DNA of 29,196 nt from NCBI GenBank assembly GCA_002413785.1, contig DHXR01000022.1, forward strand, positions 2,371 to 31,566, read 5' to 3'. Of the stretch, positions 1-7,388 are shown piece after piece. The translations under genes and the position numbers were made by a program. The DNA is from Mucilaginibacter sp. UBA5151. GTDB taxonomy: Bacteria; Bacteroidota; Bacteroidia; Sphingobacteriales; Sphingobacteriaceae. How positions within the stretch are numbered: position 1 is the first letter of the stretch; every line of letters begins with the position of its first letter. The notes under the pieces were generated by a model, which saw nothing but the letters and a program-made list of their open reading frames with translations, did not search any database and was not told where the DNA came from.

Positions 1-332
1 CTATTAATTTATGTACATAAAATATTTATGCTAATTGGATAAAATCATCCAATTAGTATAAACGAAATAATTAAATTGCATTTACATGAATGAACAAAAT
101 AATCAAAGTACCAGGGCAGTTTGCCAAAGTAGCAGGTAATTAGTGCTATACTTTTATTTTGCTTCATTTATATCATTATTTAACGTTGATAAAATTTGTG
201 TAATTACTGACGATGCACAGCTTATATAAGTATTACTTTAATTAACCAGTACCATTGGTATATCTCTTTTTTGTCATTTTCATTGCTTAGCACCCCTGCG
301 AAATGAACTACGAATTGATTAGAACATATCTT
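1..332. other. AT-rich intergenic region with one hairpin
   Basis: There is no convincing gene here. A perfect 10-bp inverted repeat, CTAATTGGAT / ATCCAATTAG at 31-40 and 47-56 with a 6-nt loop, could form a hairpin. Neither side has a long U-tract, so a terminator function is only a possibility. The rest is AT-rich sequence downstream of the minus-strand TlpA-like gene. Confidence 0.5.
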
Positions 333-1490
333 CTAATTTTTAATCTGCGTATTTTGAATAATTTCGGCAACCCTGGCAACCAGCTTTTCACCCTTTAAAT
401 CTTTATCGATTACTTTGCCGGCTGGATCAAGGAGGAAGTTGCTCGGGATCGAGTTAATGTTATACTGATTTTTTACGGGACTCTTCCTTCCCCTGTCATC
501 AATCAAGTTAACAAAAGCCTTAGTGCCGTCCTGAATAATCGCTTTCTTCCAATCATCGTGGTTTTCATCAATTGAAACACTTAAAATCACAAAGTTATTT
601 TTACCATACATATCTGATACCTTTTTAAGGTAGGGTGATTGCATCCGACAAGGTACGCACCAACTGGCCCAAAAATCAACCAGAACATATTTACCTTTGA
701 ACTGGTCAAGGCTAACCTTCTTGCCATTCATATCAGGCAAAGTGAAAGCTGTTAAATACGTGCCATTGGCTGGTTTGGGCTTAGTATTTCGGGGATGGTC
801 CTGTAGATTTTCGTTAAGATCGATTTGTTTTAAAGTGGCGCTATCATCCTTAAATTTTCCCCTAAGCTGATTTAGTTCTTTTTTAGTGTATGTTAAAACA
901 CCATTTTGTGAGTCCATTAGTGAAAACATTGCTACAAACCCACATTCCGTATTAAAAATAGTTTTTCTTATAAATAACCCCGTTAAATTATTAATAGAGT
1001 CTATCCTTTGTTTAAGTATGATACTATCAGGACTACCAGCATTAAGTGCAATTTTGTATTTTGTTGCAACATCCATATTCATACGCTGCTTCCAAAAATC
1101 ATAAAACTCACGTGTGCGGGCCGAGCCGGTGAAGCTAACATCATCTGGATGATCGAGATCCACGGTAATTTCCAAATGCTCGCCAGGTGCCAATATAGGA
1201 ACAAAGCGCCTCGATTCATGCTTGCTAAAAACGAGGCGCAGGATTGATTCTCTTCCCTCGACAGTTAGATCAAAATGCATGGTGTCTATCCCCCCCTTTG
1301 TCCCGAGCATTGCTGAATCAATAACGACAAACTTGGGATAAGGATTGCTGCTCATTAAAAAAAACATTTGCCGGGGTGCATTTTTTATAATAAGTGTGAT
1401 ACCCGCATTTGGCTTTGTGATGCTGGTTTGGGCTTTGCAAACTGTTAATAATATACAGCATGCCACGCATAACAATATTGATTTTGTCAT
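333..1490 (-). CDS. TlpA-like thioredoxin-domain protein (module 1)
   Basis: This is a 385-aa exported thiol-disulfide oxidoreductase-like protein. It starts at ATG 1490 with a hydrophobic signal (MTKSILLCVACCILLTVCKAQ minus the last residue); LTVC is a poor lipobox, so periplasmic and lipoprotein forms are both possible. The N-terminal ~230 residues form a beta-rich domain of the DUF4369-like type common in Bacteroidetes TlpA proteins. The C-terminal ~140 residues are a thioredoxin fold with WASWCVPC near residues 274-281 and a downstream SIPSNFLLDPAGK stretch carrying the cis-proline region. It lies 126 bp downstream of a Cys-rich GG-leader peptide, with a 15-bp-stem hairpin between them. 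The same order is repeated upstream, so a role in redox handling of the peptides is inferred. Housekeeping respiratory or cytochrome functions of TlpA proteins remain possible. Confidence 0.85.
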   Translation of the reverse strand: MTKSILLCVACCILLTVCKAQTSITKPNAGITLIIKNAPRQMFFLMSSNPYPKFVVIDSAMLGTKGGIDTMHFDLTVEGRESILRLVFSKHESRRFVPILAPGEHLEITVDLDHPDDVSFTGSARTREFYDFWKQRMNMDVATKYKIALNAGSPDSIILKQRIDSINNLTGLFIRKTIFNTECGFVAMFSLMDSQNGVLTYTKKELNQLRGKFKDDSATLKQIDLNENLQDHPRNTKPKPANGTYLTAFTLPDMNGKKVSLDQFKGKYVLVDFWASWCVPCRMQSPYLKKVSDMYGKNNFVILSVSIDENHDDWKKAIIQDGTKAFVNLIDDRGRKSPVKNQYNINSIPSNFLLDPAGKVIDKDLKGEKLVARVAEIIQNTQIKN

Positions 1491-1563
1491 AAATCGGAGT
1501 TTAATTTTTTTTTTAATAATAATTGTAACCTATGTATTTTTATTGTAGTGACAGTTTATTTAC

Positions 1564-1599
1564 TAAACCTTACGAGGCAGTTAAGCCTCGTAAGGTTTA
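1564..1599. terminator. Strong hairpin between peptide 1 and its TlpA-like gene
   Basis: A perfect 15-bp inverted repeat (TAAACCTTACGAGGC at 1564-1578, complement at 1585-1599) has a 6-nt loop. On the plus strand it is followed by a run of seven T, as in an intrinsic terminator. On the minus strand, which carries the flanking genes, it has no U-tract. There it could be a partial terminator or 3' mRNA stabiliser that keeps peptide transcript above thioredoxin transcript. Confidence 0.7.
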
Positions 1600-1616
1600 C
1601 TTTTTTTAAATGTTCA

Positions 1617-1802
1617 TTAAGAACAATCGCAAGAAGTTGAGGCACCATTACTTCCACAAGCAGCATCGCCATCCGATCCATAGACATAGTCATTACAGTC
1701 GAAGTAACCACTCACAATAGTGCCATTCCCACATGTCGCTGTGCCGGCGCAAAGACCACCGCTCCCATCCATAATTTTTTTCATTTCAGCCCTGCTCAGC
1801 AC
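1617..1802 (-). CDS. GG-leader Cys-rich peptide precursor 1, start codon damaged
   Basis: This is a small precursor peptide of the Bacteroidetes double-glycine type (compare TIGR04149 natural-product precursors). The leader reads LSLSGIKNVLSRAEMKKIM then DGSGG, followed by a 45-aa core with six Cys, five Asp and no Lys or Arg. The conserved leader actually extends upstream in frame to 1841 (HKTEKLSLSGIKN), but the codon where ATG is expected reads CAT, directly after a TAA. ATG-AAA-ACA appears to have become AT-AAA-ACA by loss of one G. The only remaining conventional in-frame start is GTG at 1802, which removes half the leader. The even number of Cys suits disulfides or another Cys-based modification. 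No maturase or exporter is nearby. It may be translated weakly from GTG, be a recent pseudogene, or reflect a base-calling error. Confidence 0.7.
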   Translation of the reverse strand: MLSRAEMKKIMDGSGGLCAGTATCGNGTIVSGYFDCNDYVYGSDGDAACGSNGASTSCDCS

Positions 1803-1889
1803 ATTTTTAATGCCGCTAAGGCTTAGTTTTTCTGTTTTATGTTAAAAATTTTTAAAATAAAAATTTGTTTAGTTATCACGTTACAAACG

Positions 1890-2047
1890 GCATGTATTAA
1901 AGTGCTTGCTTCCTTTTACTTTTGGCCAAAGTATCTTTAACTGCTTTATCCAAGCATGTATTTTAAAACGGGCAGTTGGTATATCTTTTACTCTATGGCA
2001 CAGGCTTTTGAGTAATGAAATGGATTAAACTGGCTTCATCCTTCACT
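1890..2047 (-). repeat. Duplicated upstream region, copy 1
   Basis: This upstream region of peptide 1 shares blocks with the upstream region of peptide 2 (about 3900-4090). Read on the minus strand they include ATACCAACTGCC, then TTTAAAATACATG, then GATACTTTG, AAAAGTAAA and CACTTTAATACATG. Indels between copies are not multiples of three, so conservation looks regulatory rather than coding. Together with the leader match this marks a duplicated promoter-plus-leader unit. Confidence 0.65.
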
Positions 2048-3583
2048 TTATAAAATGTTTTTGATTATTTGATTTTTTAACAAATCAAAATCATGCGGCG
2101 AAATGGCATCATTTATAACCACAGTGCCTTTTTTGTTTATTAACAGATATCTTGGTATTTCAATAGGTGATTGCTCAGGATTTGGAATATTGCATATTCT
2201 TTTTATATCATTTATTAAGTCTTTATTGGCTAAAATATGATAACCGCCCAAACAATATTTATTTATTGAACTTTTCCATTTTTCTTTAGCAGCAGGGTTA
2301 TCAATACTCACATACAACCGTTCTATTTTATTGGCCAATAAAAGTGAATCTAATGGTTTATTAAAAGAAAAAGCGCCAATACATGGCCCACACCATGATG
2401 CCCAACAATCAACAAATACAGGCTTACCCGTCGGTAATTCCTTTAACAGGACATCGAATTGTTTAATATTTTTTGTGCTATCAATAAATTTTATTGGGGA
2501 TTGTAATTGGTAATTTATATTTAATGTACCCGAATTATTTAATAGCTGTTGTCTAAGTAATTTTTCCCATTTGTTACCCGGAAAAATATCACAAAACTGA
2601 TTGATAGTTGAATCGTCATATGCACCAACAGCTAAACGGAGATAAGTTAACAAGTTAAGCGCCCATAGATCCTGCTGCATCATTTTATCTTCAATATATA
2701 CCATTGGGGCTAAATTTTTATCAATATTATATTGATGCCCGTTTTGCGAATAAACCGTGTCTTTTATATAAAGCCCGGCAATAGAATTTAATTTGTACTT
2801 CTTATAAGTGAGATAATTGAAATAGATATCTAAATACAAAGGAGAATTATATAAACCAAAAAGCCGGGGATCTGTACCAGGCAACCGCGAAGTTAAATTA
2901 TTAAGTATTGTATCTCTTTCATCTTTATTTATTACCTCACGTTGCTTAAATTTATTGATAAATTTATTGATAACCTGTTGATAGAAAAGCATTTTGAAAC
3001 AAACATCCATGGTCTTTATGAATTCCGCCGAAATGGGCGCTGTTTGTCCTAACGCTTTAAATTTGTTTACATTTTCGGCTACACAATTATCAATTTCTTT
3101 TACAAAGGTATGTTTGTTGCCCGGGAGCCTGTTTAGCGCATCAAAAACAGGTATAAACTTAGGATATGGCTGGTAATTGATTTCATTAAACAATTTTTGA
3201 CCCGCTGCATTTGAGCCTCGATAAGCTGCCCAATCAGGACCATCAAATGCCAGATTAAAATGAAGATTAACCGAATCGCCAGGGAAAAGCAATAAATCTG
3301 TACGGTGAATAAAATCTTTATTTTCGTTTTCAAACCTTATGCATACAAATGACGGCGCATCAAGTTTTATAGTTTTATAAATAGAGTCTTTCCCATTTAC
3401 TAAAGCACTATTCCTGTTGGTAGTGTCAACAAATGCTAAATTATGATACCCGTTAATTGGGCTATAAATGCTAACTATAAAGCTTTGCGCGGAATTCACG
3501 TTACCGCAAATAACTGTGTTTTTTTGCGCAAATAATTTGCCTGTAATTATACTTACTACTAAAAATAAAATAATAACTCTCAT
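2048..3583 (-). CDS. TlpA-like thioredoxin-domain protein (module 2)
   Basis: This is a 511-aa exported thioredoxin-family protein. I chose ATG 3583 (MRVIILFLVVSIITGKLFAQ, a clear signal peptide) over an upstream TTG at 3595. A large N-terminal part (~370 aa, beta-rich then mostly helical) precedes a C-terminal thioredoxin domain with DCWASWCGPC near residues 394-402 and a conserved C-terminal YLLINKKGTVV strand. It follows the second Cys-rich peptide gene by 61 bp and so mirrors the peptide 1 / TlpA-like pair. The two thioredoxin proteins are only distantly similar (385 versus 511 aa), in contrast to the near-identical peptide leaders. The active-site CGPC matches typical reducing TlpA/ResA-like proteins. 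A role in reducing or isomerising peptide disulfides is inferred from context only. Confidence 0.85.
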   Translation of the reverse strand: MRVIILFLVVSIITGKLFAQKNTVICGNVNSAQSFIVSIYSPINGYHNLAFVDTTNRNSALVNGKDSIYKTIKLDAPSFVCIRFENENKDFIHRTDLLLFPGDSVNLHFNLAFDGPDWAAYRGSNAAGQKLFNEINYQPYPKFIPVFDALNRLPGNKHTFVKEIDNCVAENVNKFKALGQTAPISAEFIKTMDVCFKMLFYQQVINKFINKFKQREVINKDERDTILNNLTSRLPGTDPRLFGLYNSPLYLDIYFNYLTYKKYKLNSIAGLYIKDTVYSQNGHQYNIDKNLAPMVYIEDKMMQQDLWALNLLTYLRLAVGAYDDSTINQFCDIFPGNKWEKLLRQQLLNNSGTLNINYQLQSPIKFIDSTKNIKQFDVLLKELPTGKPVFVDCWASWCGPCIGAFSFNKPLDSLLLANKIERLYVSIDNPAAKEKWKSSINKYCLGGYHILANKDLINDIKRICNIPNPEQSPIEIPRYLLINKKGTVVINDAISPHDFDLLKNQIIKNIL

Positions 3584-3598
3584 GCTGTTATTCAATTA

Positions 3599-3626
3599 AT
3601 AGGGGTGAATTTTCACCACTCCTATA
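3599..3626. other. Hairpin between peptide 2 and its TlpA-like gene
   Basis: An imperfect inverted repeat (ATAGGGGTGAA / TTCACC-ACT-CCTAT) lies in the short gap between the peptide 2 stop codon and the downstream TlpA-like start. Its position corresponds to the 15-bp-stem hairpin in module 1, although the sequence is unrelated. It may set relative mRNA levels of peptide and enzyme. Confidence 0.5.
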
Positions 3627-3644
3627 TAAAAATTAGTTTTTTAA

Positions 3645-3863
3645 TTATGCTGCATTACATCCGCCGTGTCCGCTACTGCAATATGTAGTAATATCTTGCG
3701 AACATTGTGAATAACTTACTGGTCCGGACGGATAATACCATGATCCGGTACTTCCTATGCAATAAGCGCTGCCAACACCTCCACTTCCTGCCATAATTTT
3801 TTTCAATTCTGCCCTGCTCAGCACATTTTTAATGCCGCTAAGGCTTAGTTTTTTAGTTTCCAT
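3645..3863 (-). CDS. GG-leader Cys-rich peptide precursor 2
   Basis: This is a 72-aa precursor peptide with an intact ATG. Its leader is METKKLSLSGIKNVLSRAEL plus KKIMAGSGG, the Bacteroidetes GG leader cut by C39-peptidase-type exporters in related systems. The ~43-aa core has four Cys, is rich in Gly, Ser and Tyr, and ends GHGGCNAA. It is secreted-peptide-like and nearly uncharged. The leader DNA at 3811-3853 is identical over 43 nt to that of peptide 1 while the cores are unrelated, the usual pattern of leader-conserved, core-variable natural-product families. The next gene downstream is a TlpA-like thioredoxin protein. Function could be antibacterial or signalling; nothing in the sequence decides. 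Confidence 0.85.
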   Translation of the reverse strand: METKKLSLSGIKNVLSRAELKKIMAGSGGVGSAYCIGSTGSWYYPSGPVSYSQCSQDITTYCSSGHGGCNAA

Positions 3864-4090
3864 TTTTTTAAAATGTTTATTTTAAATAAAAAGATATATT
3901 TTTGCCAGACCCGCCCCGGCTTCAAAACGACATGTATTAAAGTGCATGCTCCTTTACTTTTGTGCACAAAGTATCGTTCAAACATGTATTTTAAATCCGG
4001 CAACTGGTATAATTGTGCCTGGTGGATCTTGCAATAGTTTTGTAAGGAACATAGGAAAGCATCATCGGTATTGCTATATTTATTAAATGA
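3864..4090 (-). repeat. Duplicated upstream region, copy 2
   Basis: This is the upstream region of peptide 2 and the partner of 1890-2047. An 83-codon open frame (4096-3845) runs through it and overlaps the peptide start. The homologous stretch in copy 1 is interrupted by stops and frame-changing indels, so I do not call it a gene. The conserved GATACTTTG block resembles the TAnnTTTG -7 element only loosely. Confidence 0.6.
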
Positions 4091-4167
4091 AAACATAGGT
4101 TCAGTTTAGAATAATATTAACTACTGGGCTTGTTTTCAAACCTACTTAAACTTTTAATTAAATAATG

Positions 4168-4206
4168 CCGTGTTTTCACCCAGTTTATACCGTGTTTTCA
4201 CGGTAT
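4168..4206. promoter_or_regulatory. Palindromic CCGTGTTTTCACGG-type site upstream of peptide modules
   Basis: A perfect 8-bp inverted repeat with a TTTT loop (ATACCGTG-TTTT-CACGGTAT, 4187-4206) is preceded by a direct partial copy, GCCGTGTTTTCACC, at 4167-4180. The pair sits in the intergenic region upstream of the peptide/TlpA-like array. It could be an operator or a short dispersed repeat; the regulator is unknown. Confidence 0.4.
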
Positions 4207-4322
4207 TGTTAATTATCGGACGGAACGCGTTAGCCTGCCACGATAGCACTAAGGGAGTTCGGTATTCATTATTCGATATTAAACTTTTTCATTAACTTAT
4301 TGACAATGAGCAATAGCCCCGC

Positions 4323-5207
4323 CTAATGCAGCACCTTTGGCCTCGCTGCATCAGGCGACTGCAAAATATTGGTATCCGATAACCAATCTGCCAGGCGTTG
4401 CGGCCAGCCGTTAATCGATTTCAGTTTTGAGCGGTAACCCATATTGAAGCCGTGCGCCCCCTGCGTAAAAAGATGCGTCTCCGCAGGCACTTTGGCATCG
4501 CGGTAGGCCTGTAGTAATTTCATTACGGAAATGGAACAGCAGGGATCGTCATTGGCAGCCAGCAAAAATATTGGCGGCGCATTATGAGGGATAGCATCGG
4601 GTATAAAAAGCGGACCGGGGTATATCTGCACCAAAAAATCAGGTTTCGCGCTTTGACGATCAATGGGGTCCGCAGCGTTCGGATGTGGGGTATTAGGGCC
4701 GAAGGCCACCATATCCACCACCTCTCCGCCTGCCGAAAAGCCCATCATACCTATGCGACCAATATCAATACCAAACTCAGCAGCGCGGCTGCGTACCAGT
4801 CGCATGGCCCGTAAACCATCCTCGCGGGCATGCACCTCAATTTTGTAAGGCGAAAGGGTATCCCGTCCCAAACGGTATTTCAGCACAAACACTGTTATGC
4901 CGAGGCTGTTCAGGAATTTGGCCGGGTCAATCCCCTCCGCTGTCCAAACCAATAGCCGGTGCCCGCCACCCGGACAAACCACCACTGCGGCGCCGTTTGC
5001 TTTGTCTTTAGGCGGCAAAAATACGGTAAGCGATGGGTTATGGATATTTTTCACCCAGTAGTCCTTTGCCTGTTCCGGCTCGTTGCGGCGGCTCTCGAAA
5101 CCCGGCGCGCCATTTGGCCATAAGGGAATCACTGTTGGTTCAGTTTGCGCCCATAAGGCTACAGGCAACAGCAACAGGCAAATAAGGGTTTTGATGGGTT
5201 TGAGCAT
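4323..5207 (-). CDS. Exported alpha/beta-hydrolase (acetyl-xylan-esterase/BD-FAE-like)
   Basis: This is a ~294-aa secreted serine esterase. I take ATG 5207 as the start (MLKPIKTLICLLLLPVALWA, Sec signal); a TTG six codons upstream is less likely. An oxyanion-hole motif VVCPGGGH lies near residue 80. The nucleophile elbow GFSAGG places the catalytic Ser near residue 158. A late LAANDD supplies the acid and GAHGFNMG the catalytic His. This layout matches small esterases of the DUF/BD-FAE and peptidase S9-like groups that remove acetyl or feruloyl groups from plant polysaccharides in Bacteroidetes. It stands alone on the minus strand, 89 bp from the next minus-strand gene. Substrate cannot be told from sequence. 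Confidence 0.85.
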   Translation of the reverse strand: MLKPIKTLICLLLLPVALWAQTEPTVIPLWPNGAPGFESRRNEPEQAKDYWVKNIHNPSLTVFLPPKDKANGAAVVVCPGGGHRLLVWTAEGIDPAKFLNSLGITVFVLKYRLGRDTLSPYKIEVHAREDGLRAMRLVRSRAAEFGIDIGRIGMMGFSAGGEVVDMVAFGPNTPHPNAADPIDRQSAKPDFLVQIYPGPLFIPDAIPHNAPPIFLLAANDDPCCSISVMKLLQAYRDAKVPAETHLFTQGAHGFNMGYRSKLKSINGWPQRLADWLSDTNILQSPDAARPKVLH

Positions 5208-5296
5208 GGTTGATTGAGTTATCAAATGGGGTTTAACCCGTTATCGTGTAAATCTAAAAAATCCTTAAAATCGTGTAAAAATCGTGTTCAGACAGC

Positions 5297-6196
5297 CTAC
5301 CCTCTCGTCAATTCCTCATAAGCCGCTGTAATGCCGCGTTCTATTCCCTGGCCCTGCCAGTCGGTAATACCGGGAATGGCGGTTGTTTTTAAAATGTCCT
5401 CTTTGGTTTTTCCGGCCTTAATACCGCCTGCCACATAATCTTCCAGTTTCTCCATAAAGTTTTGCATCGCGATCACATCATCCATGGTGCCTATAACCTT
5501 CTCCGGGTCGAAAGCATGGCCGAAAACGAACGTGGTATCCTTATCGAATTTTTTGCGTGCCTTTTCCAGTGCAGCAGCCCAGTGTTTTACCGATGCACCG
5601 GCACTGTTATCAACAAAAGGATAACGGCGGTTAAAAACAAGGTCGCCGGCATGTACAATATTGGCATGTTCAAAATGGATCATGGCATCGCCATTGGTAT
5701 GACCAGTACCAAAGTAGTGCGCGGAAATACGTTCATCGCCCACTTTAATTTTCCATTTATCGGTAAAGGTAGTATCGGGATAAAGCTGCTTGTCTTCGGT
5801 TTTGTTTTTCACAGCCACTGCTGTTTGATTGGCCAGCGAATTTTCATGTGCCGCCACTTTGTTAACGATCCCTTTAAATGAAATGTTCCCGCTCGTATGG
5901 TCGCCATGATGATGGGTGTTAATGAGCCATTCAAAGGGCAAATCAGATTGCTTTTTCAGCAAGCCGATAAGATGGGTTGCCTGGTCGGGGAATTCCGCAT
6001 CCACTACCACGATACCTTCTTTATTGATCATCCAGGCGATGGTTCCGCCCTGTTCGGCAAACATACCTACATTATTACGCAGGGGTTTAAACTGATAAAC
6101 CGGATCAGCCAGCATTGATGCGAAGCTTTTTTTACCCAACAGCGCAAGCGAAGCAGCTGTTAAGGCTGTGTTTTTTAAGAATTTTCTACGTTCCAT
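5297..6196 (-). CDS. Tat-exported metallo-beta-lactamase-fold hydrolase
   Basis: This is a 299-aa MBL-fold metalloenzyme. The N-terminus MERRKFLKNTALTAASLALL is a twin-arginine signal, implying export after folding with metal bound. The canonical HxHxDH motif is THHHGDH (His95, His97, Asp99, His100). Further metal ligands are in GTGHTNGD and HAGDLVF, with a late FGHAFDP His. The length fits lone MBL domains, and the arrangement resembles periplasmic MBL hydrolases related to class B3 beta-lactamases and quinoprotein-associated metallohydrolases. Real beta-lactamase activity cannot be assumed. It sits between two exported esterases on the same strand with separate upstream gaps. Confidence 0.87.
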   Translation of the reverse strand: MERRKFLKNTALTAASLALLGKKSFASMLADPVYQFKPLRNNVGMFAEQGGTIAWMINKEGIVVVDAEFPDQATHLIGLLKKQSDLPFEWLINTHHHGDHTSGNISFKGIVNKVAAHENSLANQTAVAVKNKTEDKQLYPDTTFTDKWKIKVGDERISAHYFGTGHTNGDAMIHFEHANIVHAGDLVFNRRYPFVDNSAGASVKHWAAALEKARKKFDKDTTFVFGHAFDPEKVIGTMDDVIAMQNFMEKLEDYVAGGIKAGKTKEDILKTTAIPGITDWQGQGIERGITAAYEELTRG

Positions 6197-6199
6197 GGG

Positions 6200-6240
6200 G
6201 TTGGTTTATTAGTTCAATGGTTTATTAGTTCATTGGTCTT
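6200..6240. repeat. Tandem TTTATTAGTTCA(A/T)TGG repeat
   Basis: Two adjacent near-identical units (GGTTTATTAGTTCAATGG / TTTATTAGTTCATTGG) lie just upstream of the MBL gene. They belong to the same motif family as the larger inverted repeat at 11351-11462. Confidence 0.6.
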
Positions 6241-6339
6241 GAAGTGGTACGGTTAATTAGTGCTACGTTTATCTGTCCTCATCGTTGCCATTTCGATCGG
6301 TGAAATCGTAATTCAAAATCCGTGAAATCAAAAAACAAA

Positions 6340-7206
6340 TCAATACTGATGAAATGCCTCCGACACAAACTCCAGCACACTTGGTAAAGATGCCCGCCAG
6401 TAGGTCCAGGTATGGCCGCCATCGCGTACACGGAACTCATGCGGGATCTCTTTTTTACGCATGGCTATATGCACCAGGCAATTCCCTTCGTACAAAAAAT
6501 CATCATCACCATCATCAATATACCAGCGTACCGCTTTCTTCTGGTCATCGGGCATGTTGTTGATCAAGGCCAGGGCGCTGTGCCGGTTATAATAATTCAC
6601 TATCAGCGAATCGGCAATGCCGGCGTTGTTTTTGCTGATGGCTTTCCTCGCTTCATCCAGCGTTAACGGCCCAACATAAGCACTCAACGGACATGCCGAC
6701 GAAAACAGTTCGGGATGATGCAGTGCATACATAAAAGCGCCTCCCCCACCCATCGACAAACCGGCAACGGCGCGGAAACGTTTTTCGCTTTTTATGCGGA
6801 ACTTCTTTTCAACAAAAGGCACCAACTCCTGGAAAAAGAAATCCTCGTAGTTCCAGTCGCCTTTAATATCGTTAAAATAACCTTTGCGCCCGGTATTGGC
6901 ATCGGGCATAATAATGATCATCGGCGTTGCCGTGCCTTCTGCAATCGTTTTATCGGTTATGTTTAAAACCTCGCCAAATTGCACCCATCCTGTTTGGTCA
7001 TCACCGCTGCCATGCAGCAGGTACAGCACGGGGTAGTTGCGGTCGGATGTTTCATAACCCGGCGGCAGGTAAACCGCATATTTCCGTTCGCTCTTCAATA
7101 TTTTACTGGGCAGCGACAAATTGTCGTAAACCTTGCCGCTTTGCGCCATTAAAATATACGGGCAAAACAGCACTAAAAAGCTTAATAAAGCGTAAGTTTT
7201 TTTCAT
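6340..7206 (-). CDS. Exported esterase D / feruloyl-esterase-like hydrolase
   Basis: This is a 288-aa secreted alpha/beta hydrolase of the putative-esterase family (PF00756-like: enterochelin esterase, XynZ-type feruloyl esterase, esterase D). The signal peptide is MKKTYALLSFLVLFCPYILM followed by AQ. YPVLYLLHGSGDDQTGW carries the oxyanion region and GLSMGGGG the nucleophile Ser151. An acidic YIDDGDDD supplies the Asp, and RDGGHTWTYW the catalytic His near residue 265, which is the classic C-terminal signature of this family. In Bacteroidetes such enzymes often deacylate plant polysaccharides. No glycoside hydrolase is directly adjacent, although a GH3 lies ~17 kb away. Start ATG 7206 is well supported by the signal sequence. 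Confidence 0.88.
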   Translation of the reverse strand: MKKTYALLSFLVLFCPYILMAQSGKVYDNLSLPSKILKSERKYAVYLPPGYETSDRNYPVLYLLHGSGDDQTGWVQFGEVLNITDKTIAEGTATPMIIIMPDANTGRKGYFNDIKGDWNYEDFFFQELVPFVEKKFRIKSEKRFRAVAGLSMGGGGAFMYALHHPELFSSACPLSAYVGPLTLDEARKAISKNNAGIADSLIVNYYNRHSALALINNMPDDQKKAVRWYIDDGDDDFLYEGNCLVHIAMRKKEIPHEFRVRDGGHTWTYWRASLPSVLEFVSEAFHQY

Positions 7207-7388
7207 GTCAAAAGGCTGTAACTGGATTTGCTATGAATATCGGGGATATATTGCAAAGCCGTATAAATTTAGTGTAAAAATATTGATAGAGCAGGGAAAG
7301 CCAAATATTTTTCCCTCATCCTGTATCGTATCATAAACAGCATCCGTAATGTATTATAACCGAATGAAAATAAATCAATACTGATCTT

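Noticed and set aside
3845..4096. 83-codon minus-strand open frame upstream of peptide 2
   Set aside because: The homologous upstream region of peptide 1 has stops and non-triplet indels in this frame, and the frame overlaps the peptide start. Conservation looks regulatory.
5462..5881. 139-codon plus-strand open frame opposite the MBL gene
   Set aside because: It is antisense to the MBL gene, which has complete catalytic motifs and a Tat signal; the antisense frame is a codon-usage shadow.
5297..6196. Beta-lactamase resistance gene
   Set aside because: MBL-fold motifs are present, but the fold has many functions and nothing specific to beta-lactam hydrolysis is visible.
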